A stretch of DNA of 64,000 nucleotides from Geosiphon pyriformis (GCA_016748015.1 JAAOMT010000222.1:164626-228625); one strand, 5' to 3'; shown: positions 21,500 through 33,761, counted from the first letter of the stretch. Notes: generated by a model not told the origin, from the sequence alone. Program-made: numbers and translations.

Positions 21500-23353
21500 G
21501 TGGATATAGAAGTTACTATTAGTAGCACTGCACCCAAGAAGAAGACTTCTAAGGGTGCTTTTCACAGTTCTACTTGTGGCTTCTTTTCTCAGAAGAAAAA
21601 AGTTGTTCTTGGCAATGTAAAACACTCTGGTAATGAAAAAGATATATTCTTGGGCAAATCTGGATCTAGTGGCAGTGCTTATTTTGATAGCATGTCTGAA
21701 GTAAATGGTGGGTCTTTTTTGGGCTTAGTTGCTACTACACCCAAAGCAAAGCAAGTTAATACTGGTGTTGGCTTTGGTTCTTCACTCAGCTCTCCCAACT
21801 TTCATATGGACAATAAAGAAGTGGTGCTTCCTTTTCACTTGTCTATCTCTCTAGAAAAAAAGTGGATTGACCCTAAAATTATCAAGACTCCTGTGGAAGT
21901 GTTAATTAAAAAGTTATTTGCTTTGGATATTAATCTTTCAGCTGTGGAAGGTAAATCGGCAATGGCAAAGACTCAGTTAATTAAGAAAATTTTTTCAATA
22001 GTCAATGGTTTTGGGGGGGCCATTACTCTTTCAAAATTTGAAGAAATCATCTGATCAACATTTACTTCTGAAGAAAGCATGAAAATGGCTGCATCATTGG
22101 CCAAAAAAAAAAGGATCAACATAAACAGCAATCTTAAGAAACAAGAAATGAAGTCAGATCAGGCTGTGATAATCAAAAAAATTCTCATAAATATGCCTAA
22201 AGATATGATCGTCGCTGCAGTGTCCAAATTTGGAGAAATTAAGTCGATCAAAATTCAACTGATTGGAATGTGACAAAAAGCTGTGGTAGAGTTTGCTGAA
22301 TTAGGCCAAGCTAATTTGTTAGTCTCTAAGTGGTTGTTCCTGATTGGTAAGAATTCTGTGCGCATAGTCAAAGTGGTAGAGGATTGTGAGACTTGGGCAT
22401 TAAGGGATTGGTTCAGAGCACTTTTGTTTACTTTGCTGGTGAGAACAATGGCACATGATCTTAAGACTCTTTTGGATGGGGCTGGTGGGAAAACTTGCAT
22501 CATTAACAGATTTCTGAAAACTGGTAATAGAATTTATTGTGCTGTAGTAAGTTTTGAATCTAATAATGATCTGGAATCTGCCTTTCACATGAAGCCGATT
22601 CTTGGTGGTATTAAACTTTTTTGGACAAAAATGGATCTAGTTTGGTGTGAAAAATGCAGAAAGTTTGGTCATTCTGCTCTGAAATGTAATGCATTTGTTG
22701 TGTCCCTACCTAAGCCTTTAAGAACATTTAAAAAGATTGCATCTGATAAACATCATCTTTAGTTGGCAAAGTTGTATGAAAAGAAAAATGTTCCGATATC
22801 TCACCCTACTGCCTTTGGTGGCAAATCTTGGGCCCAAGTGGTCACACTTGCTGGTCCTTCTGATGGTCTTTATTTCAGTTCTAGTTCTGGTTCTAGCCTT
22901 TCTCTTTCTGGTGCCTCAGATTCAGACAGTAGTTTTCTTTTTATTTTAGCCAACACTCTTTCTTTGAATGCTCATTTGGCCACTTTAGAACACTCCTTAG
23001 AGCTTTTAATAGATCAAGTATCTAGTATATTGAAAAAGTTAAGTGGCATGGAACTGAAATCTATGGCAACCCCTTCTAGCATTTCTCTTCCAGCCACTTC
23101 CACATCTTTGGTGCTGCATTTGAATATGGATATGGTTTTGAATGATATGACATTGACTTCTGCTCCTTCTCTTTTAGCTGTGAATGATGTGGTTCATGAT
23201 TCTAGCTCGAGTTTTTCCAAGATTTTGACCTCCAAGGTGGGCAGATTGGAATCGAAAATGGTAGCTTTTAAGGTCTCAATCGGTTCAGTTTTGGAAAGGT
23301 TGGATCATCTGTGTTTTGGTGTGAGTTCTTCAGCTCTTTTTCTTTTTCAATGA
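21500..23353 (+). pseudogene. LINE C ORF1: RNA-binding protein with CCHC knuckle
   Basis: One frame of about 618 codons, interrupted by TGA at 22052 (Arg or Trp), TGA at 22271 (Trp) and TAG at 22760 (Gln). The first codon of the open stretch is GTG, so the true start codon is uncertain or mutated. Recognisable parts: APKKKTSKGAFHS basic N-terminus, LFALDINLSAVEGKS, NGFGGAITLSKF, an RRM-like AVIIKKILINMPKDMIVAAV followed by FGEIKSIKIQLIGM, and LFTLLVRTMAHDL. The knuckle CEKCRKFGHSALKC (about 22649-22690) is intact. A Ser-rich C-terminal part with LEHSLELLIDQVSSILKKL could be a coiled coil. It overlaps ORF2 by ATGA at 23350-23353. Confidence 0.85.
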
Positions 23354-26300
23354 GTAGTTTGGTGTGAAAAGTGGCTATATGTAATGTTAGAGACATGAAC
23401 AATTCTGCCAAACAGATTGATATTGTTTGATAACATAAAGATATGGACAATTTGGTTTCAATTTTCATGGAAACAAAGTTAAAAAATAAGGCTCACTCTT
23501 GGTTGGTTGACAAATTTGATAATGTTTGCATGTTTTCTTCTGGTTTGAACTCTGGCTATGTGGATGCAGGTGTCGCAATTGTTATGAACAGATCCTTGGC
23601 TAAGCATATATATAAGGTTTCTGAGGTCCCAGGTCATCTTCTCTGTATTAAGTTACTTTTCAAGAATAAACTTTCGGTTTTGATTCTGGGACTGTATGCT
23701 GATGCCTCCTTGGCTACTTAATTTTCCCAGGCTGATGAGATCAATTCCTTGATTGCAAGGGCTATGAATAAATCTTTTTTTGTCATTCTTGGTGGTGATT
23801 TCAATGAAGATGGCTCTTATAAGTGTGCTAGTCTTAAAAAGTGCCATAATTTGGGTTTGGTTAATTCTTTGAATGGGAGCTTCTTTGCTAAGACACCAAC
23901 TTTAAGCAATTTTTGGAGTGTTGTAAGGACAATTGATTATGTGTTTGTTTCCTCAAATCTGGTGAATGCAATAATACAGCACAATGTTTTCATTATCAGT
24001 GATCATTTTGATATGGATCACAGAGCTGTTTCTGTGTCTTTGGGTTTGGGTGGCCTTTTAGATACAAGATTAAACTCTCTTTGCAAACAGACAAATAAGG
24101 ATTAATGGAAGTTCAATTTCAAGGGTGCTGATGAGACTAAATGAAATAATTTTAAAAGTTCTATGCTAGCCAATGCTATAATGTTCTTGGATAAATTTGC
24201 TGCATCTGTAAAGTTTTTGAATTTGGATGCTATGTAGTGTGTTGTGCACAAAGTTATGACTTTTTTGGCTAATGGAACTTTCAAGAAAAAATGGTTCAAA
24301 GAGTTCGATGAAGTTTTCACCAAAGATTCTTCTAAATTTCATAAATTGGAGCTTTTGGTTTCTAGGATTGTTAAGGCTTTACATGAAAAAGATGCTGGGA
24401 ACTTTGTTTATTTTATGAAATGCTGGAGTTCTGTGGATGTTGTTAAATCTTCTGTTGTTCAAAATCTAGTGAATTCTGATGCTGGTTCTAATCATATTTG
24501 TTCTGCTCTTTTTGGTGCTAAAAAGTCTTATTGTGCTTCCAAACTCACTGAATCTCTGAGAGTTAAGGAAGCAAACATCAGGTCTGCCATTGATAAGAGA
24601 ATAGAGAGCTTTAAGGTCAACAAGGGTCATACAATCAGAAGTGTACTGGAGCATCCGTTTCATAAAGTGGTGCTAAACCATCTGGTGATAAATAATAATC
24701 TTATTTTGGAACCTGGTTTGGTTAAGTCTAAGGTAGATGTAATTATAAAGGAATAGACCAGAAAGTGTTATGTGGCTAATGATGTATCAATTGATTGGCA
24801 CCATCAATATTGACCTTTGGAATACATTTTTGATGAGATCTTTTCTGGTGTAATATGCCCAATTGGTTTTGATGAATTCTTTGGGGTGGTTTCTGACTTG
24901 TCTGATGATAAAGCCACTGGTTTGTCTGGTATCTCGAATGAACTTTGGAAACATTGTGATAAGTCTGTTCTGAATATGCTTTTGGTGATTTTGAAACTTT
25001 GTCTGTCTAGTGAATTGATGCCTGGTCCTTGGAAAGAGGCCTGGGTTTTGATGATTCCCAAACCATATAAGTAGAAGGGTGTTTTAACCAATACTTGTCC
25101 TATTGCTTTGATTAAAACGGCTCATAAAATTCTTTCTAAGATTTTTTCTGACAGGATCTCCTTGGCATGTAGTGCATTTGATGTTCTTTGTGAGAACAAC
25201 TTCTTAGTTTTAAAGAGTATGACAACTCAGTCTCCTATCTTTGCAATTGGTTTGGTGGTTGAAAATGCTTTGGAAAAGAACTGAGAGCTTTGGCTGGTTC
25301 TGTAGAACATGTGGAAAGCATATGATTTGGTTGGCTAGAAACATCTCAAAAATAGTTTGATCAGGATTAAGATGTGTAGCAAATTCATTTGTTTTTTTGG
25401 CAACATTTACAATGATCAAACCAACTGGATTATGACAGATTTTGGTTTGACAGATGATTATCATGTACATGATGGTCTGGATTAAGGAGAAGTTTTCTCC
25501 CCCCTTTTGTGGCAAATATTTTATAATTCTTTGTTGTGTAAAGTCAAGCATTAGGAGAGTGTGTGTGGATATAGGCTGAATTCTCATTTTATTTCCAAGA
25601 ATGGTCATGCCAAATCTTGGGCTGGGCATTCTTTCTTTTTTGATGCTGGTGTCTTTGTTGATAATATGATTTGGGTTGGTAGCAATCAAAGCACTATTCA
25701 ACATATTCTTAATGTTACCAGTGAATTTTTTCAGATCAATGATATCTCAATTAACAATAACAAAACAGTGGCAATTCTTATTAACAGCAGGGTCAGCAAT
25801 TTTTCTTTTTTTATCAGTGGTCTGTCTATTTCAATCACCAAAAAGAGGAAGTCTCATAGATACTTGAGTATTTTTCTTTTAACTAAGGGTTTTTCTAAAC
25901 CTAGTTTGGTAAAGGCACATTCAGATATTTGTTTTTTCACTAATTTGGTATTGAGGAAAGCTGTCTCAGATAAACAGTTTTTGTATTTGGTTTCAGCAGT
26001 TCTTCACCCTATTGTAAGCTATAGAACACAGTTTAGCTTTGTTTCTGTTGGTGTGTGCAACAAATAGGATGCTTTAATTCATAAGGGCTTGAAGCTAAAA
26101 TCTGGTCTTTTACTGGACTTTCCTAGTAATACAATTCACCACCCCTTCTTTTATGGTTTGAAGTCTTTTTTGCAGTGCCAATTTGAGGGTAAGATTGCTT
26201 CGCTTATCAATTTTGCAAACTCTGGTGGAATTTTGGGGTGCTTGTTCAGTCACAGATCTCATAACTTACAGGTTCTGTGTTGGTGATCTGTCCATCTGTT

Positions 26301-28029
26301 GGTTTTCTCTGCTTGTATTCGTGTCAATATTTCTAATAATTTCTTAGCTGGTATGGTTCACATTCTTTTTGACTGGAAGTTATCTTTAGGCGGCTCTTTG
26401 GCCAGCTTTTTCCAGTTTCATGGTGGAGTATCTATGTCTGTTGTTCTTAACAAGTCTTTGTTTTGCAAGTTTTTACCTTTTCTCTGACATTATGGCATTG
26501 TCTTTGTGAACCAGCTTCATGATTATTATGGTAGTGTTTTTAGCTGGCACATCTTTAAGAAGTGGAAAAAGCTGGACCATCATAGTCCGGTTCTCAAATA
26601 ATTCGACCTTTCTGTTGTATTTCTTGTGGCTCCTTGTTCTTCTCTCTTGGCATCGGCTGGTGTTGGCTCTCTGGACATTTGTGATTCTAATGATTTTGTA
26701 TCAATCTGTAATTGTCTTTTTCAGGTTAATGCTGATAGCTTGTCTGTATACACGGATGGTTCATTGAAGAATTTGGACATGATTGGTTGTAGAGCCAGAA
26801 CTGCTGTCTTTTTTGAAGACATTAATTTGGGTTTGGGTGTTGGCATTTAAGGCTTAGTGTCATCCACTTTGACAGAACTGCAGGCTATAGCATTGGCTCT
26901 GGAGTGCATGCCTGTAATTCATTCTGTCCATCTGTTTTCGGATAGTCAGACAGCTTTGAATGCTTGCAAGTCAGAGTTTGATCTAGTATGTCTTGATTTT
27001 CACAATCAATGTTGGGTCAAGCATCGGCATATCAGGAATGTTATTTGCAGTAAGAATTTGAGAGTTAAATAGCACAAGGTTAAGGGCCACTCTGGTATCT
27101 CGGGGAATGATTGTGCTGATAGCCTTGCTAACACTGTATCTCTCTTTGATTGGTATCTTCTTCCTCATGTTAGTGAATATTTTTTGTTGGCAGATAGTGG
27201 TGTTGTTTCTGGTAATTCTAGGCACTTTGTTCGTGATGTTTTTCATGCTATTTGTCATGCACATTGGGAGGTCAGTTCTGGTTTTGGATTTCTAGATGGT
27301 GATTTGCATTCAAATGTTGATTGGCTTTGTTTTTCCAGGGTTTGGCACCCTGATTTGCATATGGCCACTAATTTCACCAGCAGGCTGACTGCTGATATTC
27401 GAACTTATCTCATAAAGGCTTTGCATCATTGACTTTCTGTGGCTGTCTGAAAGTACATTTACAATAAATGTTACCCTAGTGTTCTGTGCTTGTATTGTGG
27501 TAAGGTAGAGGTGTCTGATCATGTGTTTTCTTGTGTGGTTGATGATTCAGCTTATTGTCAGGTCTTGGAATCTTACATGTCTTCTTGGAGGGTGTTTTCT
27601 GGTCTCTCTCTTTCTTTTTTGAGTATATTGCAGCTGCTGTCAACTTGTGCTTTGAACTTTCTGGTTTCCTCAGCTCTTTACAAGAGTTTTGTTTTCAATA
27701 GATGGCTCCGAAAGACTATTTCCATCTTCCATGATCCCAAAGTTGCTAGTGTTAAAATTGCTGATTTTGTGCAATCTATTTGTCTTACTTTCAGGAATAA
27801 CATTTGGTTGGTCCATACTAAGCATCACGTATTTATAGAGAAGAATGGTCTGATCTCAGTAGATGGCTCAATTCTTATCTTGGTTTCTGGTTTGGTTTTG
27901 GGATTCTTGGGTGATGTAATTAAATTGCTTGGTATTGCTGAAGCTTTTGGTGTCTGTTTTGGCTTTCGCAAGTCTTGTTCGTTTTTTTCAGGTATTGGTG
28001 ACCCAGTTTCTGTCAATATATGTGTATAG
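23350..28029 (+). pseudogene. LINE C ORF2: endonuclease - RT - RNase H with about 25 in-frame stops, no frameshift
   Basis: All domain blocks are in one frame over 1560 codons. Endonuclease: ETKLKNKAHSW, LGGDFNEDGS, IDYVFV, MDHRAV. RT: LSDDKATGLSGISNELWKH; motif A shows Asn-Met-Trp-Lys-Ala-Tyr-Asp after a Gln-to-stop; motif B GLD-stop-GEVFSPLL; motif C FVDN at 25657-25665. RNase H: YTDGS, LTELQAIALALE, FSDSQTAL, KGHSGISGNDCAD. C-terminal finger CxxC-x7-H-x3-C (CLYCGKVEVSDHVFSC) and extension (WLVHTKH, FIEKNGLI). Stops fall almost only where sister copies have Trp, Gln or Arg. This is an old, strongly C-to-T-altered copy with otherwise preserved length. Confidence 0.92.
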
Positions 28030-28160
28030 TGTAGTCCTAACTGGCTCGAATGGCTGGTCATGTGTAGAAAATGCATGATTCACACTTAGTTTAGATCATT
28101 TCCTTGATGTATAGTTCTAAGTGGTGTTTAGATCTCACTCATTAAATAAATAAATAAAAA
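28030..28160 (+). other. LINE C 3' untranslated region and TAAA-repeat tail
   Basis: TAGTGTAGT, GGCTCGAATGGCTGGTC, TGTGTAGAAAATGCATGATT and CACTCATTAAATAAATAAA follow in the same order as in B. The tail is a TAAA repeat rather than pure A. Confidence 0.8.
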
Positions 28161-28442
28161 ATTACTTCTTAAAACAACATAAATATTTTTATTAAATGCT
28201 TTAATTATAAAAAAATTAATAATTAGTATTTGATTTAAATGTTTTTTTAAAGATATATTTATATATAACTTTATTATAATAATTAACTATTAAAACTTTT
28301 TTTTCTCTTTCATCCAAATTCTCCAAAAAGCTGTTTTTGAAAAAGAAGTTTTTTTATTTTTATTTTATTTGTTTTATTATTTTTAATTTTTCAAGCTAAT
28401 AACCTTTTTGTAGTAAACCTGGAGGCTGTTTCGAGTAACAGT

Positions 28443-29947
28443 ATGTTTAAAAAAAAGGCTTCAAAAGATGCCCTTTATGGTTCTGTTGATGGTACTTTCT
28501 TTCAAAAGAAGAAGGTTTCTGTTGGCAATATTAAACACTTTGGTGACAAAAAAAAATCTCTCTAATCAAATCTGGTGTTAATAATAATATATATTTAGAT
28601 ATAAACAGTGAGTTTAGTAACAATGAGCTTAATAGTGCTGCAATGGGTTCAGGTGGTATTTTTTTCTTCAGTTTGGCTGTGACAACTCCCAAAACAAAGA
28701 GAGTCAATAATAATTTAGTTGATGAACCTCCTATTAGTACTATTGACTTTGGAATAAATAAAAATATAGTTTATCTCCTTCTTTTTTTTAATATCCTTCT
28801 TAACAAAAAATAAATTGATCCCAAAATAGTGAAAACTCAGGTTGAAGTGTCTATTAGAAAATTTTTTGCTTTGGATATTAATTTTTCAGCTGTAAAAGAG
28901 AAATCAATAATAGCAAAAACTTAGTTAGTTAGAAAAATTTTTCATTTGTCAATGGTTTTAAGAAAGTCACTACCTCTTCAAAATTTGAAGAGATCATCTG
29001 ATCTACCTTCACATCAGAGAAAAACATAGAAAAAGCTATTTTATTGGCCAAAAAAAAGGAATCATCATAAACACCAATCTCAAGAAACAAGAAATGTGTT
29101 CAGATTGGGTTGTAGTTATTAAAAAAATTCCCATGAACATGTTAAAGGAAATGATTATTACTATAGTCTCTGAATTTAGTGAAATTAAGTTAATCAAAAT
29201 TCAATTGATTGGAATGTGGCAAAAGGCTGTGGTAGAATTTGCTAAATCAGGTCAGGCTAAACAATTGGCTGCTAAATAGTTCTTCTTGATTGAGAAAAAT
29301 TCAGTGCACATGACTTTGACTGTGAAAAATCATGATACATAGGCATCAAAAAATCAGTTCAGGGCTTTATTGTTTACTTTACCTATAAAAACAACTGCTC
29401 ATAATTTGGGCACTCTTTTAGAAGGGGTTGGTGGTAAAACATATATTATTAATTGCTCACTTGATACTGACAACCAGTTTTGCTGTGCTGTGGTTGGTTT
29501 TGTATCTAATAAGGATTTGGATTCTGCATATTGTACTGAGCCAATATTTGGTGATATAAAACTTTCTTGGATGAGAATGGATCTGGTTTGGTGTGAAAAT
29601 TGTAGAAAGTTTGGTCATACTGTTTTGGAATATAATACAACAGCTGTGTTTAATCTTGAAATTCCAAAATTATTTAAAAAATCTGTCTCTAAGGCAAAAT
29701 GTTTTTAATTGGCCAAATTGTATGCTAAAAAAAGTGTTCTTATTTCTTGGCCCCTACTTTCTCTCTTTCTGTTGTTAATGGTGTTGCTTCTGATTTTAGT
29801 TCTAGTAGTTCAAAAGTCCTTACCACCAAGATTGGTAGTCTGGAATCAAAAATGGTGGCTCTGGAGGTGTCAGTTAATTTAGTTTTAGAAAGGTTAGATC
29901 AGTTGTGCTTTGATGTGAGTTTTTCAGCTCTTTTTTTATCTCAATGA
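28443..29947 (+). pseudogene. LINE D ORF1, frameshifted and internally deleted
   Basis: The ATG at 28443 starts a basic stretch (MFKKKASKDALYGSV) that ends soon in a frameshift. FFALDINFSAVKEKS, the RRM-like VVVIKKIPMNMLKEMIITIV, and FSEIKLIKIQLIGMWQKAVVEF follow. The Trp codon that is a stop in A, B and C is intact here (TGG 29217-29219). LFTLPIKTTAHNL and the knuckle CENCRKFGHTVLEY (last Cys lost) come next. Between about 29750 and 29800 roughly 400 bases present in B and C are missing. The end (SSSSKVLTTKIGSLESKMVALEV-type heptads) again overlaps ORF2 by ATGA at 29944-29947. Confidence 0.8.
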
Positions 29948-30775
29948 CAGATTTAGTTTGGAAGATTGCTATATGCAATGTTAGAGATATTAATGTTTCT
30001 GCAAAGCAAGAAGACATTGTTTATTGGCATAAGAATTCTGGTAACTTGGTTTCTATTATTACTAAGACAAAATTAAGGTTTAACATTAGACCATGAATCA
30101 TGAATAAGTTTAATGGAGTTTGAATTTTTACTTTTGGCCTGAATGTGGGTTTTTCTGGTGCTAGGGTTGCTGTTATTATAAACAATTCTCTGACTCATTA
30201 TGTATTTAAAGTAAAGAAAGTTCCTGGTTGGTTGATTTCTATACATCTTCTGTTTAAGAACAAGCTTTCAGTTACAATTTTGGGTTTTTATGCTGGTGCA
30301 TCTATTGGTGCTTGTTTTAGCCAAGCTGCTAATATCAACTTTATAATCTCTAAAGTGGTTAATTCTAGCTCTTTTGTGGTTTTAGGTGGTAATTTTAATG
30401 AAAATAGGTCCAAGAAGAATGCTAGCTTGAAGTTTTGCTTAGATTTGAGACTGGTCAATACTTTCAATAGACATTTGCTGGCCAAAGCTTCTATATAGAG
30501 CAATTCTAGAAGTGTCAAGAGAGTAATAGATTTTATTTTTGTAAGTAAAAACCTAGTATCTGTAATTACATTACATAAAGTTAATGATGTGTCAAAATTT
30601 TTTGATACAGATCATAAATCAGTTTCAGTTTTAATTAGTTTGGGTGGGCTTTTGAATGCTTGTCTTATTAGTGTTTGTAAGCAGACCAACCGAGACTAGT
30701 AGAAGTTCAAGTTGGGAAATGCAGATAAAGTTCAGTGGTTGTATTTTAAGGAATGTTTTTCTGTCAAGTTGTTGG
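29944..30775 (+). pseudogene. LINE D ORF2, part 1: endonuclease
   Basis: Starts MTDLVWKIAICNVRDI and covers the endonuclease: TKTKL (Glu lost), FYAGASIGA, LGGNFNEN (GGDFNE with Asp to Asn), VIDFIFV, TDHKSV. Several Trp codons are stops. The reading stops at 30775 where element E begins and resumes at 40648. Confidence 0.85.
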
Positions 30776-31744
30776 TATTACTAGAGATTTTTGGTCTCTT
30801 TTTTTGAATGTTGTTAATGTTTGTTTGTTGCTACTTTCACGTTTTCTGGAAGCAGTTGAACCTTCAATAACTGAATTTATCTTCAAATTATCTCCTATAA
30901 TTTAAATTGCTGGACTTATAAGTAAAATGGCCAATTCCTTACCAGTTACTTTATGTAGTTACATTGTAGTAAACATTAACTCTTTCCTAGGAATTGCTTG
31001 TCTGGAAGCTCACTAAAATGTGTAGTTACTTTGCTGTAAAAGTCAACTCTTCTACAGAAATCTCATCTGTAGGCTACCCTAATGATTATGATAAGAAAAT
31101 AAAAGAAAATAAAAGAAATATAAAAAAAATAGAATTTTATCAAGGAAAACGTTTTCTATCCAGGCCTGGAGTCACTAACAAATTACTGAAATTGGTAGTT
31201 AATCAATTTCAAAACGTTAATTTGTGTTGAGGAAATTTCAAGTGTAATAATTAAAGGATTTGGTTTTTAAATATTTAATTTTTATTTGAGATATGTAAAA
31301 AGTAATTTGTTCTAATTAAGATATTTAAAGTAAGATACTATGGTAAGATATAAGAAGATACATTTTTTTGAAGAGAGAAGCTTTTTTTTTATACAACTTG
31401 TTGTAGTACTAGTCTTTAAACTTGTACTTTTCTCTTTACTACAATCTAGGTAAACTAAAGATACATTTCGGCAAATTACAAGTTATTTTACTAAACTATT
31501 GATTATTTCGGCGAATTTTTATTGATTTCGGCGAATTTTGACTATGTTAAATAGTTCAGAGTATTGTGTAATTTGATCATCTTAATTTCTATTGTACAAA
31601 TCGGATTATTGATTAAGTAATAATATTTGATAATTTGATTAAATAATAAGTGGTAATCGAAATGATAATAATATATGCTAATTAATAATAGAAATTATAA
31701 GGATAATTTCATGCTAATTAATAGCTAAAATTTTACAGATAATA
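30776..31744 (-). repeat. 3' LTR of gypsy E
   Basis: 969 bp, the same length as the partner at 39679-40647, differing by scattered, mostly transition changes. On the element strand it holds U3 with CGCCGAAAT motif repeats (31460-31545), a TATA-like GTATAAAAAA near 31395, and the R/U5 part with two AGTAACTACA segments. The last codons and stop of the extra ORF lie in its first 20 bases. Confidence 0.93.
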
Positions 31745-32389
31745 TAATCTTTTTCTCAAAACTGAGCTCTATTAAAGTCCAAGTACTATCTGTGATGTCA
31801 AGATAGTAATCCAAAATAATTGAAGTAATTTGGTCTGAAAATTGTTGAAATTTCAGTTCTGTAAGCTTTCCAATGTATTGAATCTTTATTGGATGAAGTA
31901 TTGAATTTTGTAGAATGTTTTCACAAGTGTTGAATAACTCATAGAGTCTAAATGTGCTCTAAATTTGTAGCAAGTGTTTGTTGACCCAGCTGCTGTTTTG
32001 AATTCATTGTAAATTTGTTTCTGTATAGTCTCAAGAGTGATATTGGTTGCTTCAAGTTCCAGTTTTTGTTCATAAAGTGTTTTTCCAATATGAAAATATC
32101 TATATATAAGGGTATGTTTATTATTCTGTTCATTGAGAAATAGTAGAAGTTTTTGTTGAATGGTGGCATTTGGTGGAATGTCGATAGGAGCAATTAAAAG
32201 GTTTTCTTTTAATGCTTGCTTCAAAAGTTCTGGTAATTGAATTCCAGAATGACCTCTTGTTTTTCTTTTATAGGAGTGATAATTCTGAGAATTATTTACT
32301 ATTGGAGCTGTGATTTCTTTCTGAATGTAATTAATTTGACTTCCATTAATTGTTATGAATAAGTCAAAAAGTGTTTTCAAGGCTAACAT
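31725..32389 (-). pseudogene. Gypsy E extra 3' ORF (env position), unknown function
   Basis: ATG at 32389 (MLALKT), the same start as the intact ORF of F. The first 167 codons are open and contain GHSGIQLPELLKQALKENLL, PPNATIQQKLLLFLNEQNN, YRYFHIGKTLYEQKLELEA and FKTAAGSTNTCYKFRA. One frameshift then moves the rest to another frame, where ELFNTCENILQNS, KLTELKFQQFSDQI and DYYLDITDSTWTL follow. It ends in TAG at 31727-31725, inside the LTR. No signal peptide or membrane segment is apparent, so an envelope protein is unlikely. Function not recognised. Confidence 0.8.
31747..31757 (-). other. Polypurine tract of gypsy E
   Basis: GAGAAAAAGAT on the minus strand, two bases before the 3' LTR, identical to F 50870-50880. 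This is the expected plus-strand primer site. It lies inside the extra ORF (codons Glu-Lys-Lys). Confidence 0.75.
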
Positions 32390-32589
32390 TAATTTTTGGG
32401 ATATTTGTTAAATATTTCGAGGAATAATTATGATAAAATAACTAATTAATAAGTAATTTTAAAAAGAATAAAGAAAATTATTTTTGGGTATAAGGTTTTT
32501 ATTTGTTTTTGGGTTTGAATATTTCTTGTAATTATTTACTATTTTTGTTTTGTGTATTTAAAAAGGTTTTTGTAAAAATATTAAATTAA

Positions 32590-33761
32590 TTATTCAAGTT
32601 TGGTTGTTGTTTTATTATAACTATTGGTTCTAAATTTTGGGGAATATCTTCAGGATTAATTAAAGAGGAATATGTTTCAATTTGTGGAATTAATGGTTCA
32701 GAATTGTTTCTGGAATGATTGTGTTTCAATTTATCTCCATGTGCAACTTTTGTCAGTACTTTGTTATCAAGTCTTAACTTGTATGATCTATTGCCTAAAA
32801 TTTCGTGAATATAAAATGGTTTATTCTATTTATGTTCAAATTTTCCACTCTATTGTTTTTTAGCCTTAGTTCTGTGTAAGAGAACTTTATTTCCCACTCT
32901 AAATTCATTAATAACTGGTGGCAATTTGTTGTTATGTCTTTCTTTTTGTTGGGCTTGAGAGTATTCAATATAAGTGGCTGCTATGTGTCTTTTTCCTTCC
33001 AATGTACTAAGGAGAATGTAAACTCTTCTTTGGAGTGTTTCTTGAAAGTTTTTTTTATTGATTGGTTGCACTAAGTATGTTTCTACTGTAAAGTTAATTG
33101 GTAGTGTTGCTGTCCTTCCATAAGTAAAATCAAATAGTATGTGCTTCATAGTATTTTGTTTTAGTGTTCTGTATGCTAATAACACTGATGAAATAAAGAT
33201 ATCCCATTTCTGCTCAAAATCTGTTGAGACCTTGGCTAAAGATTTACACAATGTTCTGCTGAACTGTTTTACAAGTCCATTTGTTTGGGGGTGATAAAGT
33301 GATGATAGAAATCTTTTGACATTAAATTGTTCACAAATTTCTTGTATCAAGTTGTTTACAAAATGTGTTCTTTGATCAGATAAAAGTTCAATTGGGCATC
33401 CATGTCTACAAATAATGTCTTTATAGATGAAATTTGCTACTAATTTTGCATCTGCTCTTTGGATGGCTCTAGCTTTAAGCCATTTGGTAAGATAATCTAC
33501 TGCAACTGCAATATAATGATTTTCTTGGGTTGTAATAGGTAATGGTCTGACTAATTTAATTCCAACTCTGTCAAAAGATTGTCCAACTTTGATTGGATTT
33601 AAAGATTTTGTGGGGCAAGTTTCTTCTTTTTTTTGACAACTATTACAAGATTCTATATATTGTTGAATGTCTTTTTGCATGTAAGGCCAAAAATAATGTT
33701 CAAGAGTTTTTTGAATTGTTCCATCTCTTCCCAAGTGTGCTGACAAAGGATCTGTATGCAT
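32590..33761 (-). pseudogene. Gypsy E integrase
   Basis: An open stretch of 303 codons (33761-32850) covers the zinc-binding HHCC module (H2, H9, C39, C42), the DDE core and the start of the C-terminal part. The core block GIKLVRPLP lacks the first catalytic Asp, LLSDQRTHFVNN retains the second, and NGLVKQF has Lys for the catalytic Glu. After a stop at 32850 the C-terminal KLRLDNK and SSLINPEDIPQNLEPIV continue to about 32590. Integrase would insert the cDNA; two of three catalytic residues are lost. No chromodomain is seen. The frame differs from that of RT, so there is at least one frameshift upstream. Confidence 0.88.

Larger units (their letters stand above)
21382..28160 (+). mobile_element. 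LINE C (I/Tad-like non-LTR retrotransposon), full length but heavily mutated
   Basis: The same plan as LINE B: 5' box at 21382-21450, ORF1 to 23353, ORF2 23350-28029, the shared 3' region and a (TAAA)n-like tail at about 28141-28160. ORF2 contains about 25 in-frame stops yet no net frameshift. LINE D starts about 135 bases downstream in the same orientation. Confidence 0.92.

Noticed and set aside
16360-28029. A variant genetic code (TGA or TAG read as Trp or Gln), for example a mitochondrial code
   Set aside because: The same positions are TGG, CAG or CAA in sister copies; TAG, TAA and TGA all occur at Trp positions; and the content is nuclear LINE and LTR elements. Mutation explains it better.
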